Positions 15,494-15,886 of a stretch of DNA of 15,886 bases are shown here, in pieces. Position numbers and translations under genes: made by a program. The DNA comes from Ktedonobacterales bacterium (GTDB taxonomy: Bacteria; Chloroflexota; Ktedonobacteria; Ktedonobacterales; JADMIN01), in the NCBI GenBank assembly GCA_025935235.1, contig JAICVT010000062.1, forward strand, positions 1 to 15,886, in the 5' to 3' direction. Below the pieces are notes generated by a model that saw only the letters and a program-made list of their open reading frames with translations, was not told the origin of the DNA and did no database searches. Each line of letters begins with the position of its first letter. The first letter of the stretch is position 1.

Positions 15494-15606
15494 ATGGCCG
15501 GCGCACGTTAGGCGCGGCATGAATGCCGCTGTTGGGAGGCCTTTCAAGGCCGCTCGTCGCGTGCTCCGGCCATTTGTGGCCGAGAGCGCATCCCCGCGCC
15601 CCGTTT
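15479..15606. repeat. multi-hairpin intergenic repeat, copy B
   Basis: This is a direct repeat of 7203-7359, about 20-30 bases shorter. Four hairpins follow one another: CGGCCAT-AA-ATGGCCG (15485-15500), GCGGCAT-GA-ATGCCGC (15514-15529), GGCCTT-TC-AAGGCC (15538-15551) and CGGCCA-TTTG-TGGCCG (15567-15582). The first carries the stop codon of the SLOG gene in its loop. With copy A it frames the four-gene operon. It may also serve as the operon's terminator, although it has no U tract. Confidence 0.85.
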
Positions 15607-15637
15607 GTCAACATGAATCGAAAGGATAGCCTGACCA

Positions 15638-15886
15638 ATGCCGGTCATCATTCCGCCCTCGTCACGCCCGCTGCTGCTCTGGCTGGCCGCCTCGGCTGTC
15701 TGCGCCGCCATCCTGACCTGCCAGGGGATTATGTTGGTCACGCTGTGGCGCAGGCCATCGTGGCTGTGGCGGCTAGGGATGGTGACGCTGGCGCTGGGCG
15801 CGCTGGGTGTGGGACTGGCAAGCCGCCTCCTGGACGCTTACAGCCAGCTTGCTCACATCTCCGCCTGCTACTCGGATGGATGCCAG
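15638..15886 (+). CDS. membrane protein, N-terminal fragment
   Basis: This is an open frame of 83 codons running off the window. The start is ATG 15638, the first possible one after an in-frame TGA at 15632-15634, with AAAGGA about 11 bases upstream. Two membrane helices are clear, at about residues 11-36 (LLLWLAASAVCAAILTC...) and 43-63 (LWRLGMVTLALGALGVGLA), separated by a basic WRRP turn. The segment after the second helix has two cysteines. The family is not recognised. It starts 31 bases after repeat copy B and may be unrelated to the operon before it. Confidence 0.6.
   Translation, partial: MPVIIPPSSRPLLLWLAASAVCAAILTCQGIMLVTLWRRPSWLWRLGMVTLALGALGVGLASRLLDAYSQLAHISACYSDGCQ

Noticed and set aside
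15613..15885. Alternative open frame from ATG 15613 at the window end
   Set aside because: It overlaps the clearly hydrophobic frame from 15638, lacks an upstream Shine-Dalgarno, and its translation is Gly/Ala/Arg-rich without structure.

Overview
The window is GC-rich bacterial DNA with dense genes, GTG starts and frequent 4-base GTGA stop/start overlaps. No phylogenetic marker gives a firm placement. A high-GC member of the Chloroflexota is the best guess, from two soft clues. One is an rvt-type reverse-transcriptase gene, a family reported in bacteria such as Herpetosiphon. The other is a Pro/Gln/Tyr-rich, one-helix surface protein of a style common in that phylum. This placement is inference.

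Layout. (1) 1-357 (+): C-terminal end of a threonine-aldolase-like PLP enzyme. (2) 443-2953 (-): an 836-residue reverse-transcriptase-related protein that I assign to the rvt family. It is convergent with gene 1 across a hairpin-rich 85-base gap. (3) 3118-4152 (-): a membrane-anchored protein with a proline-rich tail and an extracellular concanavalin-like domain. A 237-base divergent region carrying a strong operator-like dyad separates it from (4) mutS, 4390-7191 (+), which is complete. (5) 7445-15493 (+): a tight four-gene operon encoding a PLD-nuclease/SNF2-ATPase fusion, a large Eco57I-type adenine DNA methyltransferase, a 218-residue protein of unknown function, and a DprA-like SLOG Rossmann protein. 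(6) 15638-15886 (+): the start of a membrane protein cut by the window end.

The operon looks like a restriction/defence module. The methyltransferase could mark self DNA, the SNF2 motor plus PLD nuclease could attack unmarked DNA, and the SLOG protein could sense or handle a nucleotide or DNA. As a set it lacks the hallmark genes of DISARM, BREX and classical type I or III restriction. The methyltransferase's target-recognition region (about 13165-14075) is clearly lower in GC than the rest of the gene, as expected for specificity exchange. Two copies of a roughly 130-157-base intergenic repeat (7203-7359 and 15479-15606), each built of serial short hairpins, bracket the operon almost exactly, so it may have been acquired or be movable as a cassette.

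No tRNA, rRNA, CRISPR array, transposase or phage gene was seen. No stretch over 300 bases is free of genes. The longest gaps are 7192-7444 (repeat copy A plus the operon's likely promoter) and 4153-4389 (divergent control region). All similarity statements come from pattern recognition by eye, not from database searches.
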